DNA of 64,000 nucleotides from Sphingopyxis indica (GTDB taxonomy: Bacteria > Pseudomonadota > Alphaproteobacteria > Sphingomonadales > Sphingomonadaceae), in the NCBI RefSeq assembly GCF_900188185.1, contig NZ_FZPA01000010.1, positions 121,734 through 185,733 on the forward strand, in the 5' to 3' direction. How positions within the stretch are numbered: the stretch's first letter is position 1; each line of letters opens with the position of its first letter. This document shows positions 16,421 through 27,223 of this stretch, in pieces. The notes under the pieces are model-generated. The model ran no database searches, had not been told where the DNA came from, and saw nothing but the letters and a program-made list of their open reading frames with translations. The position numbers and the translations under genes were made by a program.

Positions 16421-17305
16421 ATGTCGATGCTGTACCGCCCTTTTTCCTCCGTTTCCGACAGGCTGAATACACGGCTTGCCACGTCCGGCGATAATCTGTT
16501 GCGGCGCTATTTCGATCGGATCGGCTATGCCGGCCCCGCCGAACCGACGCCCGGCGTGCTGCGCGCATTGCAGGCCGCGCATATCGCGGCGATCCCGTTC
16601 GAGGCGATCGACGCGCTCGTCGAGGGCAATGTCGACATCGGCGCCGATGCGGTCGCGGCGAAGCTGATCGACCAGCGGCGCGGCGGCTATTGCTTCGAAC
16701 AGAATGGGCTGTTCCTGCGCGTGCTGCGCGCCATCGGCTTCGATGCCGAAGGGCTGCTCGGCCGCGTGCGCTGGATGCAGCCCGCCGGGGCGCCGCCGAC
16801 GCCGCGCAGCCATATGGTGATCCGCGTGCGGCTGGGCGGCCGGCCGTGGCTTGTCGACGTCGGCTTCGGGTCGGCGGTGCCGCCGGCGCCGCTCGCGATG
16901 GACGTCGAGGCCGCGCAGCCGACCGTGCACGAAGCCTATCGCATCGCACGGCACGGCGGCCAATGGTCGGTGCGGACCCGGATCGACGGCGAATGGATGC
17001 CGGTCTATGTCATCGACGACGCGGTGCCGCCGGCGATAGATTATGAGGTCGCCAACTGGTACACCGCGACGCATCCGGCCTCGCATTTCCGCCACCAGCT
17101 GATCGCCGCGCGCACGACCGCGGAGGCGCGCTATGCGCTGCGCGACAACCGGCTGACGATCCGCCGCGCCGACGGGACGAGCGAGCGGCATTATCTGACC
17201 GCCGACGCGATCGAGCGCGCGCTCGCCGAGCATTTCCATCTGGCTATCCGGCCACACTGGCGCACCGCGATCGAGCGCGCGGCAGCGGCGGAGATCGACG
17301 CCTAA
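16421..17305 (+). CDS. Arylamine N-acetyltransferase
   Basis: A 294-residue enzyme of the NAT family. The catalytic triad is visible: Cys91 in RGGYCFEQN, His131 in SHMVIRV and Asp146 in WLVDVGFGS. It transfers acetyl (or another acyl group) from CoA to aromatic amines and hydrazines by a ping-pong mechanism in the cytosol. The start is ATG 16421 preceded by CCGGAG; an upstream TTG in frame is less likely. The last four bases overlap the convergent dodecin gene. Confidence 0.93.
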   Translation: MSMLYRPFSSVSDRLNTRLATSGDNLLRRYFDRIGYAGPAEPTPGVLRALQAAHIAAIPFEAIDALVEGNVDIGADAVAAKLIDQRRGGYCFEQNGLFLRVLRAIGFDAEGLLGRVRWMQPAGAPPTPRSHMVIRVRLGGRPWLVDVGFGSAVPPAPLAMDVEAAQPTVHEAYRIARHGGQWSVRTRIDGEWMPVYVIDDAVPPAIDYEVANWYTATHPASHFRHQLIAARTTAEARYALRDNRLTIRRADGTSERHYLTADAIERALAEHFHLAIRPHWRTAIERAAAAEIDA

Positions 17306-17505
17306 TCCTTGACGACGAAGGTGATCTTGAGCGTGCAGCGCCATTCGACGATGTCGCCCTTGGCGACGCGCGCCTTGATATCCTTGACCCAGACCGCTTC
17401 GATCCCGTCGATGGTTTTCGACGCGCGCTGGACGCCCTGCCGCACGGCGTCTTCGATTCCCACGGTCGAAGCGGCGATGATTTCGGTGACCTTGGCAACG
17501 GACAT
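17302..17505 (-). CDS. Dodecin (flavin-binding dodecamer)
   Basis: A 67-residue protein with the full dodecin pattern: VAKVTEIIAASTVGIEDAVRQGVQRASKTI, then the Trp of the flavin stack in GIEAVWVKDI, and KGDIVEWRCTLKITFVV. Dodecins form hollow 12-mers that store riboflavin or FMN. Convergent with and slightly overlapping the N-acetyltransferase gene. Confidence 0.93.
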   Translation of the reverse strand: MSVAKVTEIIAASTVGIEDAVRQGVQRASKTIDGIEAVWVKDIKARVAKGDIVEWRCTLKITFVVKD

Positions 17506-17694
17506 GAAAAGCCTCCCTTGGGCCGGGCCGGCAAGGAAGGACGCCGCCGCCGCCCGGCGGGGCGGTGCGTCCTTTCGGACATAACGGGCCAGCGGCCGAA
17601 AGGTTCACCGGCGCGCCCCGCGGCGGCGGCGGCTTGACTCGCGGCACCCTTAGGGTCCTAATGTCTTCGCAAAAGAGACGAAGGAGAGGGTGCC

Positions 17695-18552
17695 ATGAAC
17701 ATTGCCGCCGGGCAGGCCAGTTTCACACGATTGCAAGTGGCGCCGCTGACGCCGCACATCGGCGCCGAGATTGCAGGCATCGACCTGCGCGAAGAACAGG
17801 ATGATCGGGCGATCGCCGAAATCCGCGCCGCGCTGCTCCGGCACAAGGTGATCTTCTTTCGCGATCAGGACATCACGCCCGCGCAGCATATCGCCTTTGC
17901 GCGCCGCTTCGGCCGCCTCGAGATCCACCCCGCGACGCCGAAGGACCAGCCCGACCCCGAAGTGCTCCACATCGCGCACGGCCCCGATTCGAAGGGGCAG
18001 GAAAATGCATGGCATTCCGACGTCACCTGGCGCACAGAGCCGTCGCTCGGCTCGATCCTGCGCGCGGTCGAGGTGCCCCCGGTCGGCGGCGACACCTTGT
18101 TCGCCGACATGGGCGCCGCGTTCCGCAGCCTGTCGCCGGCGATGCAGCAATTCTGCCGCGGCCTGACCGCGTCGCACGACATCGCCCGCGTCTTTGCGAG
18201 GCGGCTCGGCAAGCGGCCCGAAGAGCTGCACGACCAATATCCGCCGCAATCGCACCCCGTGGTGCGCACCCACCCCGAAACCGGCGAGCAGGCGCTTTAT
18301 GTCAACACCGCCTTCACCAGCCATATCGAAGGGCTGTCGGAGAAGGAGAGCGACTGGCTGCTCCAGCATCTCTATGCGCAGGCCGCGGTGCCCGAGTTCC
18401 AGTGCCGCTTTCGCTGGGAAGCCAATTCGATCGCCTTCTGGGACAATCGCGCGGTGCAGCATTATGCCGCGTCGGACTATTTCCCCGCGGTGCGCCGCAT
18501 GGAGCGCGTGACGATCGCGGGCGACCGGCCTTTCTACAAGGACGAGCGCTGA
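17695..18552 (+). CDS. TauD/TfdA-family Fe(II)/2-oxoglutarate dioxygenase
   Basis: A 285-residue enzyme. Iron ligands are His107 and Asp109 (NAWHSDVTW) and His256 (NRAVQHYAASDYF). The 2-oxoglutarate-binding Arg lies shortly after, in RRMERVTIAG. The N-terminus APLTPHIGAEIAGIDL is typical of the taurine dioxygenase group. Substrates in this family include taurine, alkylsulfates and phenoxyacetates. No sulfonate transport genes are nearby, so the substrate is open. ATG after GAAGGAGAGG. Confidence 0.9.
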   Translation: MNIAAGQASFTRLQVAPLTPHIGAEIAGIDLREEQDDRAIAEIRAALLRHKVIFFRDQDITPAQHIAFARRFGRLEIHPATPKDQPDPEVLHIAHGPDSKGQENAWHSDVTWRTEPSLGSILRAVEVPPVGGDTLFADMGAAFRSLSPAMQQFCRGLTASHDIARVFARRLGKRPEELHDQYPPQSHPVVRTHPETGEQALYVNTAFTSHIEGLSEKESDWLLQHLYAQAAVPEFQCRFRWEANSIAFWDNRAVQHYAASDYFPAVRRMERVTIAGDRPFYKDER

Positions 18553-18580
18553 CTCGAAACCACTCCGATGCATCGGGCGA

Positions 18581-19051
18581 TCAGCATTCGCCGCTCAGCC
18601 TGCGGAGCAGCGCTTGCCAATGCTCGCCGAGACGGCGCTGGAACAGCATCAGTTCGAAGCCGTGGCGCGCGGCATGGCGCTGCGGGATGGTGTCCCAGCC
18701 GCGATGTTCGACCGTGACGCGCGTTTCGTCGCCGATCGCCTCGAAGCGCACCTCGACCTCGGTCGCCTGATCCTCGGCGAAGCTCGGCAGGCGCCAGCCG
18801 AAGGCGAGGCGTTCGCCGGGGCGCCAGTCCGCTACCCTGCCGATCTCCCACTCCTCGCCATCGTCGAAGCGCGTGACGAGGCGCCCGTCCGGCCCCGCGG
18901 GATCGAAGCGCAGCGTGCCGTCACCCTTGGGCGAGAGCGGAAAGAGCGGGTGGCTCGTCCACCAGCGGCCGATGCCCTCGGTAAAGGCGGCAAAGGCGGC
19001 GGCGGGCGTCGCGCCGACGCGCAGCGCGACGATGACAGCGGCGCCGCTCAT
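18581..19051 (-). CDS. SRPBCC / AHSA1-type lipid-binding domain protein
   Basis: A 156-residue START-like domain: VGATPAAAFAAFTEGIGRWWTSHPLF near the start, then GRVADWRPGERLAFGW and the C-terminal amphipathic helix. Proteins of this type, encoded directly after an ArsR regulator, are common in alphaproteobacteria and are thought to bind hydrophobic ligands. The start ATG overlaps the stop of the ArsR gene by four bases. Confidence 0.85.
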   Translation of the reverse strand: MSGAAVIVALRVGATPAAAFAAFTEGIGRWWTSHPLFPLSPKGDGTLRFDPAGPDGRLVTRFDDGEEWEIGRVADWRPGERLAFGWRLPSFAEDQATEVEVRFEAIGDETRVTVEHRGWDTIPQRHAARHGFELMLFQRRLGEHWQALLRRLSGEC

Positions 19052-19377
19052 TCGCTCGCCGCCTCGACGTGACGTTTGAAGGCGGCAAGCTGGTGCGTCC
19101 AGCGTTCTTCGGTCGCGGCGAGCCACGCCTTGAGCTCGTCGGTCGCGCCGTGTTTGAGCCGATAGATGCGCACGCGGGCGTCGAAATCGGGGTGCCCGTC
19201 CTCGACGAGCCCGCCGGCCTTCAGCGCGCGCAAATGGCGGCTCATCGCGGGCGGCGCGAGGCCGAGGTCGCGCGCGAGCTCGCCCGCGCTGCGCGGCCGC
19301 TCGCCGAGCAGCTCGACCGCGCGCCGCCGCGCGGGGTCGGCGAGCGCGGCGAGCGTGCGGTCCAGGCCCGTGCTCAA
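19048..19377 (-). CDS. ArsR-family winged-helix repressor
   Basis: A 109-residue DNA-binding protein: LAALADPARRRAVELLGERPRSAGELARDLGLAPPAMSRHLRALKAGGLVEDG is a classic ArsR helix-turn-helix followed by a wing. No metal-binding cysteines are visible, so it is probably a non-metal ArsR. The start is inferred to be the TTG at 19377, in an ATTGA overlap with the stop of the VOC gene, which suits translational coupling. It should control the VOC-ArsR-SRPBCC operon. Confidence 0.82.
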   Translation of the reverse strand: MSTGLDRTLAALADPARRRAVELLGERPRSAGELARDLGLAPPAMSRHLRALKAGGLVEDGHPDFDARVRIYRLKHGATDELKAWLAATEERWTHQLAAFKRHVEAASE

Positions 19378-19847
19378 TCGTCGAGCCGCGTCTTGGTGGT
19401 GAAGCCACCCTCGGCGTCCCATTCGGCGGCGGTCTTCGCCTCGACCGTGACGCCGAAGGTCCAGATATGCCCTTCGGGGTCCTTGGCGCGATAGGTGCGG
19501 TCGCCATAGAATTGCGTTTCGGGCTCGGCGATGATCGCGGCGCCCGCGCCGCGCGCGCGGTCGCAATGCGCGTCGATATCTTCGCCCGCGCCGAGCTGGA
19601 CGTGGACGCTCTGCGTGTTCTTGCCGCCGATCGACGCCGGGCTCCGGTGATCGTCCGACCATTCGTTGCCGACCATCACCACCGACTGGCCATAGCCCAT
19701 CTCGCTGTGCGCAAGATTGCCGTCCTCGTCGAGCAGCACGAACAGCGGCTCGAAGCCGAACGCCTCCTCGAGCCAGCGATACGCCGCCTTGCTGTCCCGA
19801 TAGCTGACCGCGCTAGCGAGCCCTTTCGGGCGGTGGGATTCGGCCAT
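19374..19847 (-). CDS. VOC-superfamily (glyoxalase/bleomycin resistance-like) protein
   Basis: A 157-residue protein with two beta-alpha-beta-beta-beta repeats. LASAVSYRDSKAAYRWLEEAFGFEPLFVLLDEDGNLAHSEM and FYGDRTYRAKDPEGHIWTFG are the two motif regions, the second with the usual D-P-x-G-x-x-W form. This is the first gene of a three-gene minus-strand operon with an ArsR regulator and an SRPBCC protein. Substrate not predictable. Confidence 0.86.
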   Translation of the reverse strand: MAESHRPKGLASAVSYRDSKAAYRWLEEAFGFEPLFVLLDEDGNLAHSEMGYGQSVVMVGNEWSDDHRSPASIGGKNTQSVHVQLGAGEDIDAHCDRARGAGAAIIAEPETQFYGDRTYRAKDPEGHIWTFGVTVEAKTAAEWDAEGGFTTKTRLDD

Positions 19848-19975
19848 GATGCTTCTCCTCCGACTCGGAATGATGATCCTATTCTATAATATTTGCGGAA
19901 AAATGAAAGTATATAGGCGCGCCGGCAACGAAGCGGGCGTTGCGATGGGGATTGGCGGAGAAGGAAGGCCTGGCG

Positions 19976-20413
19976 TCAGTCGGCGGCGCCGACCGCCGCC
20001 GCTCCGGCGGCGTTGTCGGCGGCGGCGAGTTCGGTCTCGTTATCGAGCAGGGTCATGCTGACCCGCGCGAGCCCCGCGCGGTCCATGCCGATCTCGCGTG
20101 CCGCGGCGTGGCTGACGTCGATCACGCGGCCGCGGCTGAACGGGCCGCGATCGTTGATGCGGACGACGACGCTCTGGCCGTTGGCGAGGTTGGTGACGCG
20201 CACGCGGCTGCCGAAGGCAAGCGTGCGGTGCGCGGCGGTGAGGTCGTCGGGGTCGAACCGCTCGCCGCTGGCGGTGCGGTTGCCGGCGAGTTCGTCGCCG
20301 TAATAGCTCGCGGTTCCGCTGCCGAGATCGGTGGCGCCATCGGCGATCTCATCCTGCGCAACGGCCGGAATGGCGAGCAGCAACGGCAACATCATGGCGG
20401 TCAAGCGATGCAT
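19976..20413 (-). CDS. rlpA: RlpA-like septal/peptidoglycan lytic transglycosylase
   Basis: A 145-residue exported protein (signal peptide ending LLLAIPAVAQ). It carries the double-psi beta-barrel of RlpA: GTASYYGDELAGNRTASGERFDP, LTAAHRTLAFGSRVRVTNLANG, VVVRINDRGPFSRGRVIDVS. These include the Asp-Arg-Gly-Pro motif of the catalytic site. It has no SPOR domain, so it is shorter than the E. coli or Pseudomonas forms. ATG after a GGGGGAGG site. Confidence 0.9.
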   Translation of the reverse strand: MHRLTAMMLPLLLAIPAVAQDEIADGATDLGSGTASYYGDELAGNRTASGERFDPDDLTAAHRTLAFGSRVRVTNLANGQSVVVRINDRGPFSRGRVIDVSHAAAREIGMDRAGLARVSMTLLDNETELAAADNAAGAAAVGAAD

Positions 20414-20547
20414 GGCGACCTCCCCCTTTTCAGGTGGGGCGCTCAAAGCAGCGTCGGCGGTCCGCTGCAAGCAAAGCGCGTCCGGCCGCACCGAATCTGC
20501 GCCTAGCGGTGGAATCCCGAGCGGCGCAAATCGGCGCTCAACGCAAA

Positions 20548-23181
<2,634 letters not shown>

Positions 23182-23195
23182 CTAGTTTCGAACGC

Positions 23196-23642
23196 ATGAC
23201 GATGCTTTCCGCCCTTCGCCCCGGTCCTGCCGTTCTTGCCTTCTGCGCGCTCGCGCTCGCCGGCTGTTCGCAGCCCGCACCGCCGCCCGACAATGCGAAG
23301 CTCGCGGGCGGCGAGCCGATCGCGACGCGCGCGGTGATGGTCGGCACCGAAGGCCCGACGCTTCCTGCCTGTTCGAGCATCAGCCGCGTCAAGGACGGCG
23401 GCACCGACGTCTATTGGGCGCCCGGCGAAACGCGCGTCGTCAAGGCGCGGCTCGCGGGGGGCACGCCGGTGTCGCTGTGCGAAGCGGCGGACAATGATCG
23501 CTGGTTCGGCATCGTCTTTGCGGCGCCCGGCACCGACAAGGACATGTGCGGCGTCGGCCGCTCGGTGCCGAACGCCCGCGAATATCAGGGCCCGTGCCGC
23601 TGGGGCTGGATCCGCGGCGGAACGGTGCGGCTGGGGGCTTGA
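23196..23642 (+). CDS. Hypothetical lipoprotein
   Basis: A 148-residue protein. The signal peptide ends in a lipobox (ALALAGC at about residue 24). The mature part contains SRVKDGGTDVYWAPGETRVVKARLAGGTPVSLC and WFGIVFAAPG, a spacing reminiscent of a bacterial SH3 domain, and four further cysteines. No firm family. It is divergent from gyrB, with only 107 bases between the starts. Confidence 0.7.
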   Translation: MTMLSALRPGPAVLAFCALALAGCSQPAPPPDNAKLAGGEPIATRAVMVGTEGPTLPACSSISRVKDGGTDVYWAPGETRVVKARLAGGTPVSLCEAADNDRWFGIVFAAPGTDKDMCGVGRSVPNAREYQGPCRWGWIRGGTVRLGA

Positions 23643-24122
23643 GCCGATCGCCTCTGGAGAGATGGACGGCGGCTAACGACCGGTTGCGGTCATCGAAATC
23701 CTCCCCGCGTGCGGGGAGGGGGACCGCCGCCGAAGGCGGTGGTGGAGGGGGCTGTCGGCCTGACGCGCCGCCGAAGGACGCCACCCCCCTCCGTCAGCGC
23801 TTCGCGCTGCCACCTCCCCGCAAGCGGGGAGGATCGTCTTGCCCCCACCCCAAGTCGGACACCCGCCGCGAAAAAACCGCTGTCCTACATCATTCGGTTG
23901 TGCCAGCCTTCGTCTCGGCTCTTTCGATAGGTGAATAAAAGCGGTCGCAGCCCGGTTTGCGGATGCGGGCGGGAGCCGGCTCGGCATGGTCGCCGAACGC
24001 GGCCCATCGGCGGCTGCACAAGGCTGACCTTTGCTGAACTTTGAAACGACGAGGCGGACCCGGCCCGCGATTACCAAAGACGGCGATGGCAACTGGCCCA
24101 CCCCAAAGCCGTCGTTGCAAGC
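23643..24122. other. 480-base gene-free region
   Basis: This gap lies between convergent genes (lipoprotein at 23196-23642 on plus, lipoprotein at 24123-24641 on minus). Its left part is the palindromic element at 23700-23832. From about 23850 to 24120 I see no credible gene, strong promoter or hairpin. Short frames exist but lack ribosome binding sites and family features. Confidence 0.6.
23700..23832. repeat. Palindromic intergenic element bounded by matching hairpins
   Basis: The left edge is CCTCCCCGC-GT-GCGGGGAGG (23700-23719), followed by an ACCGCC / GGCGGT mini-hairpin. The right edge is CCTCCCCGC-AA-GCGGGGAGG (23813-23832). Between them the sequence is GC-rich, with a GGAGGGGG / CCCCCCTCC pairing. 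It looks like a REP/BIME-type element, possibly acting as a bidirectional terminator between the convergent genes. It resembles but is distinct from the repeat in the GTA cluster. Confidence 0.7.
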
Positions 24123-24641
24123 CTATCGGCAATCCTCGATCACGCGCCCGATCTCCGACTGCACCGGCAGCGTCAGCGTGCTGCCGTTGCTGGCCTCGAG
24201 CGCGAAGCGGCCGCGGCTGAAGGCGATGCGGTCGAGCCGTGCGTCACGCGCGGGGAGTGTCGCTGCGCCGCCTTCGAAGCGCAGCCGGTCGGCACCCGAA
24301 CTCGTGCGCAGCGATACGTCGAGCGGCGCGCCCGTTCCGCCGAGCCCGGCCGCGAGGCGGATGGCGCCGCCGCTGCACGCCATGGTGACGAGCGGGCTCG
24401 CATTGCCCGTCTGGACGAAGCGCGCAGTGCGGCTGCCCGCGTCATAGCTCCACGCGCCCTTGTCCAACTGGCGTTCGTCCCACGGCAGTGCCGGCGGCGG
24501 CGCAGGCGAGGGGGGCGGCGCGGCGACGGGCGCGGGGGCGGGTGCCGGCGCTTCGGGCTTCGGGATCGCGGCGCAGCCCGCGATCGCCAGCATCGGCAGG
24601 ACCGCGGCGGCGCCGCGCAGCAGGCTGTGTCTTTTGCTCAT
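24123..24641 (-). CDS. Hypothetical lipoprotein with Pro/Ala linker
   Basis: A 172-residue protein. The lipoprotein signal (LPMLAIAGC, Cys at about 23) is followed by a Pro/Ala-rich spacer to about 52. A beta-rich domain follows, with SYDAGSRTARFVQTGNASPLVTMAC and TLTLPVQSEIGRVIEDCR and two cysteines. No known family recognised. Its start overlaps the nitroreductase stop by four bases, making it the last gene of the long minus-strand chain. Confidence 0.7.
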   Translation of the reverse strand: MSKRHSLLRGAAAVLPMLAIAGCAAIPKPEAPAPAPAPVAAPPPSPAPPPALPWDERQLDKGAWSYDAGSRTARFVQTGNASPLVTMACSGGAIRLAAGLGGTGAPLDVSLRTSSGADRLRFEGGAATLPARDARLDRIAFSRGRFALEASNGSTLTLPVQSEIGRVIEDCR

Positions 24642-25339
24642 TCGCCAAATCCCCGCCAGTCGATCGCTTCGTCAACCCCGGCGCGCGGCACCGGCCAGCG
24701 GTTCACCGCCGCTTCTTCGTCGGCATAGCCGATCGCGAGGCCGGTAAACAGGATCTGGTCGTCGCCGATCGCGAGCGCGGCACGCACCGTCTCGCCATAC
24801 ATCGCCCAGCATTCCTGCGGGCAGCTTGCGAGCCCCTTTTCGACGAGCAGCAGCATCACCGATTGCAGCCACATCCCCATGTCGGCCCATTGCGGCGGCC
24901 CCATGATCCGCGAGCAATGGAGGAACAGCATCACCGGCGCGCCGAAGCCCGTATAATTGTGCATGAACTGCGCGAGTCGCCCGCGCTTGTCCTCGCGCGC
25001 GATACCGAGCGAGGCGTAGAGCGCTTCGCCGACGCCGAAGCGGCGCGCCTCCCACGGATCGGTGAGCGCCTTGGGATAGATGTCATATTCGGGTTGATAG
25101 CCCGCGCGCCCCATCGCGATCCGCGCCGCGACCGCATCCTTGACCGCCTGCCACGGCGCGCCCGTGAGCACCACCGCCTGCCACGGCTGGAGGTTGCCGC
25201 CCGACGGCGCGCGCTGCGCCGCGGCGAACACCTCTTTCAGCAGTGCGGGATCGACCGCGCGGCCGGTAAAGGCGCGCACCGACCGGCGCGCATGGAGCGC
25301 ATAGGTTACCGAACGGGCAAGGGTGTCAGTCGCTGGCAT
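24638..25339 (-). CDS. Nitroreductase-family FMN oxidoreductase
   Basis: A 233-residue enzyme. The N-terminal ARRSVRAFTGRAVDPALLKEVFAAAQRAPSGGNLQPW is the FMN-binding start of the nitroreductase family. The C-terminal part has the usual GDDQILFTGLAIGYAD (G-x-A-x-G-Y) segment. It is NAD(P)H-dependent and cytosolic; nitro compounds, quinones or flavin are possible substrates. It overlaps the RDD gene by 14 bases; the start is ATG 25339. Confidence 0.9.
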   Translation of the reverse strand: MPATDTLARSVTYALHARRSVRAFTGRAVDPALLKEVFAAAQRAPSGGNLQPWQAVVLTGAPWQAVKDAVAARIAMGRAGYQPEYDIYPKALTDPWEARRFGVGEALYASLGIAREDKRGRLAQFMHNYTGFGAPVMLFLHCSRIMGPPQWADMGMWLQSVMLLLVEKGLASCPQECWAMYGETVRAALAIGDDQILFTGLAIGYADEEAAVNRWPVPRAGVDEAIDWRGFGE

Positions 25340-26195
25340 ATTTATCCTCTCGGCGCTTGCCGAACAGCAATTGCCGTTCGAGGCGGGTCTTGAGCTGGCG
25401 ATAATAAGAGGTGAGGAAGACGTCATCCTCTTCGGCGACCGGCCGGCCGATCTTGCCGCGGATCGTGTCGGCGACCTCGCGCATCTGCTTCGCGTCGGCG
25501 GTGCGCAGCACGCGTTCGAGTTCCTGCAGTTCGAAGATGCCATAGACCGCGAGTTCGGCGTCGCTGAACGCGACCTGGTGCGCGGCCTCGCCGCTCGCCA
25601 TGTCGCGGTCGAGCTTGCGGCGCTGCGCCATCACGACCCAGGTGCCCGCGATCAGGTCGCCCATCCGCATCCGGTCGCGGTTGAACAGCGGAAAGAGACT
25701 GAGCGTCAGCGCCCAGCCGAAGCCGAACAGCGCGGTCCACGCGCCCGCCATATCCTCGGCCGCGCTCACCGACAGCATCGTCAGCGGCAGGAACAGCTCG
25801 AGCTCGCGGATCAGGTTGCGCGCGACGACCGCATCGGCGGTCAGCCGCCCGCCGTCGCGCGCGACGACGCGGATGCCCATCAGCCTCTTGCCCGGCGTCG
25901 CGGCGCGCTGGCCGAGCTCGAAGCCGATGAACCAGAAATTCCTGAGTACGAAGCCGCCGAGCATCCAGATGCTGAGCATGATCGTCGAGCGCGAAGCGAA
26001 ACCCGCCCAGAGCATCAAAATGGTGAACAGGATCAGCGCGACGACGATCAGTGCAAGGTCGATCACCAGCGCGCCGAGCCGCAGCGACGCGCTCGCGATC
26101 CTCAGCTCGAGGTCGATCCCCTCGGGCGTGATGAACTCGCGGATCTTCCTTGCCTGCGCGGCGCGCAAGCGGGCGTCGGTGCGCGCGGGAGTCAT
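25326..26195 (-). CDS. RDD-family membrane protein
   Basis: A 289-residue protein. The RDD domain starts near residue 38 (SLRLGALVIDLALIVVALILF) and contains TPGKRLMGIRVVARDGG, the diagnostic loop. There are about four membrane helices, with NRDRMRMGDLIAGTWVV after the last. The C-terminal 80 residues are soluble and helical. RDD proteins are thought to be transporters or stress proteins. The ATGA overlap with the SpoIIM-like gene indicates coupling. Confidence 0.88.
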   Translation of the reverse strand: MTPARTDARLRAAQARKIREFITPEGIDLELRIASASLRLGALVIDLALIVVALILFTILMLWAGFASRSTIMLSIWMLGGFVLRNFWFIGFELGQRAATPGKRLMGIRVVARDGGRLTADAVVARNLIRELELFLPLTMLSVSAAEDMAGAWTALFGFGWALTLSLFPLFNRDRMRMGDLIAGTWVVMAQRRKLDRDMASGEAAHQVAFSDAELAVYGIFELQELERVLRTADAKQMREVADTIRGKIGRPVAEEDDVFLTSYYRQLKTRLERQLLFGKRREDKYASD

Positions 26196-27223
26196 GGCAG
26201 GGCGCTCCGCCGCGGCAGGTAATAATAGCCGAGCCAGAAGAGCAGCATCAGCGTGCCGATGCCGTAGCGCACGAGCGTGTCGGTGACGAGCTGGCGCCCG
26301 AAGCCCTCGAGCAGTCCCGCGGCGAGCAGCATGACGATCACTCCGACCATCACCTTGCCCGCGGTGCGCCCGGCCGCCGCCGCGGCGTCGAGCCGCCCGC
26401 GCGCGCCCGGAAAGACGACCGCGGTGCCGATCTTCAGTCCCGCCGCACCCGCGAGCGTCGCGGCGAACAGCTCGGTGGTGCCGTGGATGAACAGCCAGCC
26501 GCCGAATTCGACCCCCAGTCCCTTGCCCGAAAAGACCGCGAGCATCGCGCCGAGGCTGAGCCCCTGATAAAATTCGAGGATCATCGTCGGCACGCCGAAG
26601 GCGAAGCCGAGCGCAAAGGCCATGATCGACACGCGGCTGTTGTGGGTGAAAAGATAGGTCGCAAAGACGTGGAGCATCCCGTCCTCGCCGTCCGGCGCCT
26701 TGCCATGACCGATCGTGCTGCGCAGAAACTCGACCGAGGCGCGCGGGTCGCGTCCGCCCGAAAGCTCTTCGGGGATGAAATGGAAATACCATTCGGGATC
26801 GTGCGCGACGAGCAGCCAGCTCGTCGCGACGCCCAGGATCAGGATCAGCGCGACGATCAGCGTCTCTTTCCACAATGCGCGGACCGCGGCGGGCCAGTCG
26901 TGGAGGAAGAAGCGCTTCAGCCGGCCGAGCCGCGATTCGCGCACCCCATAGATCAGGAAATAGCCGCGGATCGACAGCGCCTCGAGATGGTCGAGCAGCG
27001 CCTTGTCGAGGCTCGTCGCGCGCGCGATCGACAGCGAGGAGAGGGTGGCGCGATAGAGCAGGGGCAGTTGCAACAGCTCGTCGCTCGACAACGCCTTCGC
27101 GCCGCGCCTTTCGAGCCGGGTGAGCAGCGCGTCGAAGGCGATCCAGTCGGCTTCGCGCTCGTCGCGAAAGCGCGCGGTGGAAAAGGCGGGGGTTTCGTTC
27201 GTCGGCACCGCGGCGTCCATCAC
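26192..27223 (-). CDS. SpoIIM-like (DUF95) integral membrane protein
   Basis: A 343-residue protein with a soluble N-terminal helical region to about 110 and then five or six membrane helices. It holds the SpoIIM/DUF95 features THNSRVSIMAFALGFAFGVPTMILEFYQG and FIHGTTELFAATLAGAAG. In Bacillus, SpoIIM is part of the engulfment peptidoglycan machine. In this non-sporulating lineage the homologue sits in MoxR/DUF58 operons of unknown function. Four-base overlaps link it to both neighbours. Confidence 0.9.
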   Translation of the reverse strand: MMDAAVPTNETPAFSTARFRDEREADWIAFDALLTRLERRGAKALSSDELLQLPLLYRATLSSLSIARATSLDKALLDHLEALSIRGYFLIYGVRESRLGRLKRFFLHDWPAAVRALWKETLIVALILILGVATSWLLVAHDPEWYFHFIPEELSGGRDPRASVEFLRSTIGHGKAPDGEDGMLHVFATYLFTHNSRVSIMAFALGFAFGVPTMILEFYQGLSLGAMLAVFSGKGLGVEFGGWLFIHGTTELFAATLAGAAGLKIGTAVVFPGARGRLDAAAAAGRTAGKVMVGVIVMLLAAGLLEGFGRQLVTDTLVRYGIGTLMLLFWLGYYYLPRRSALP

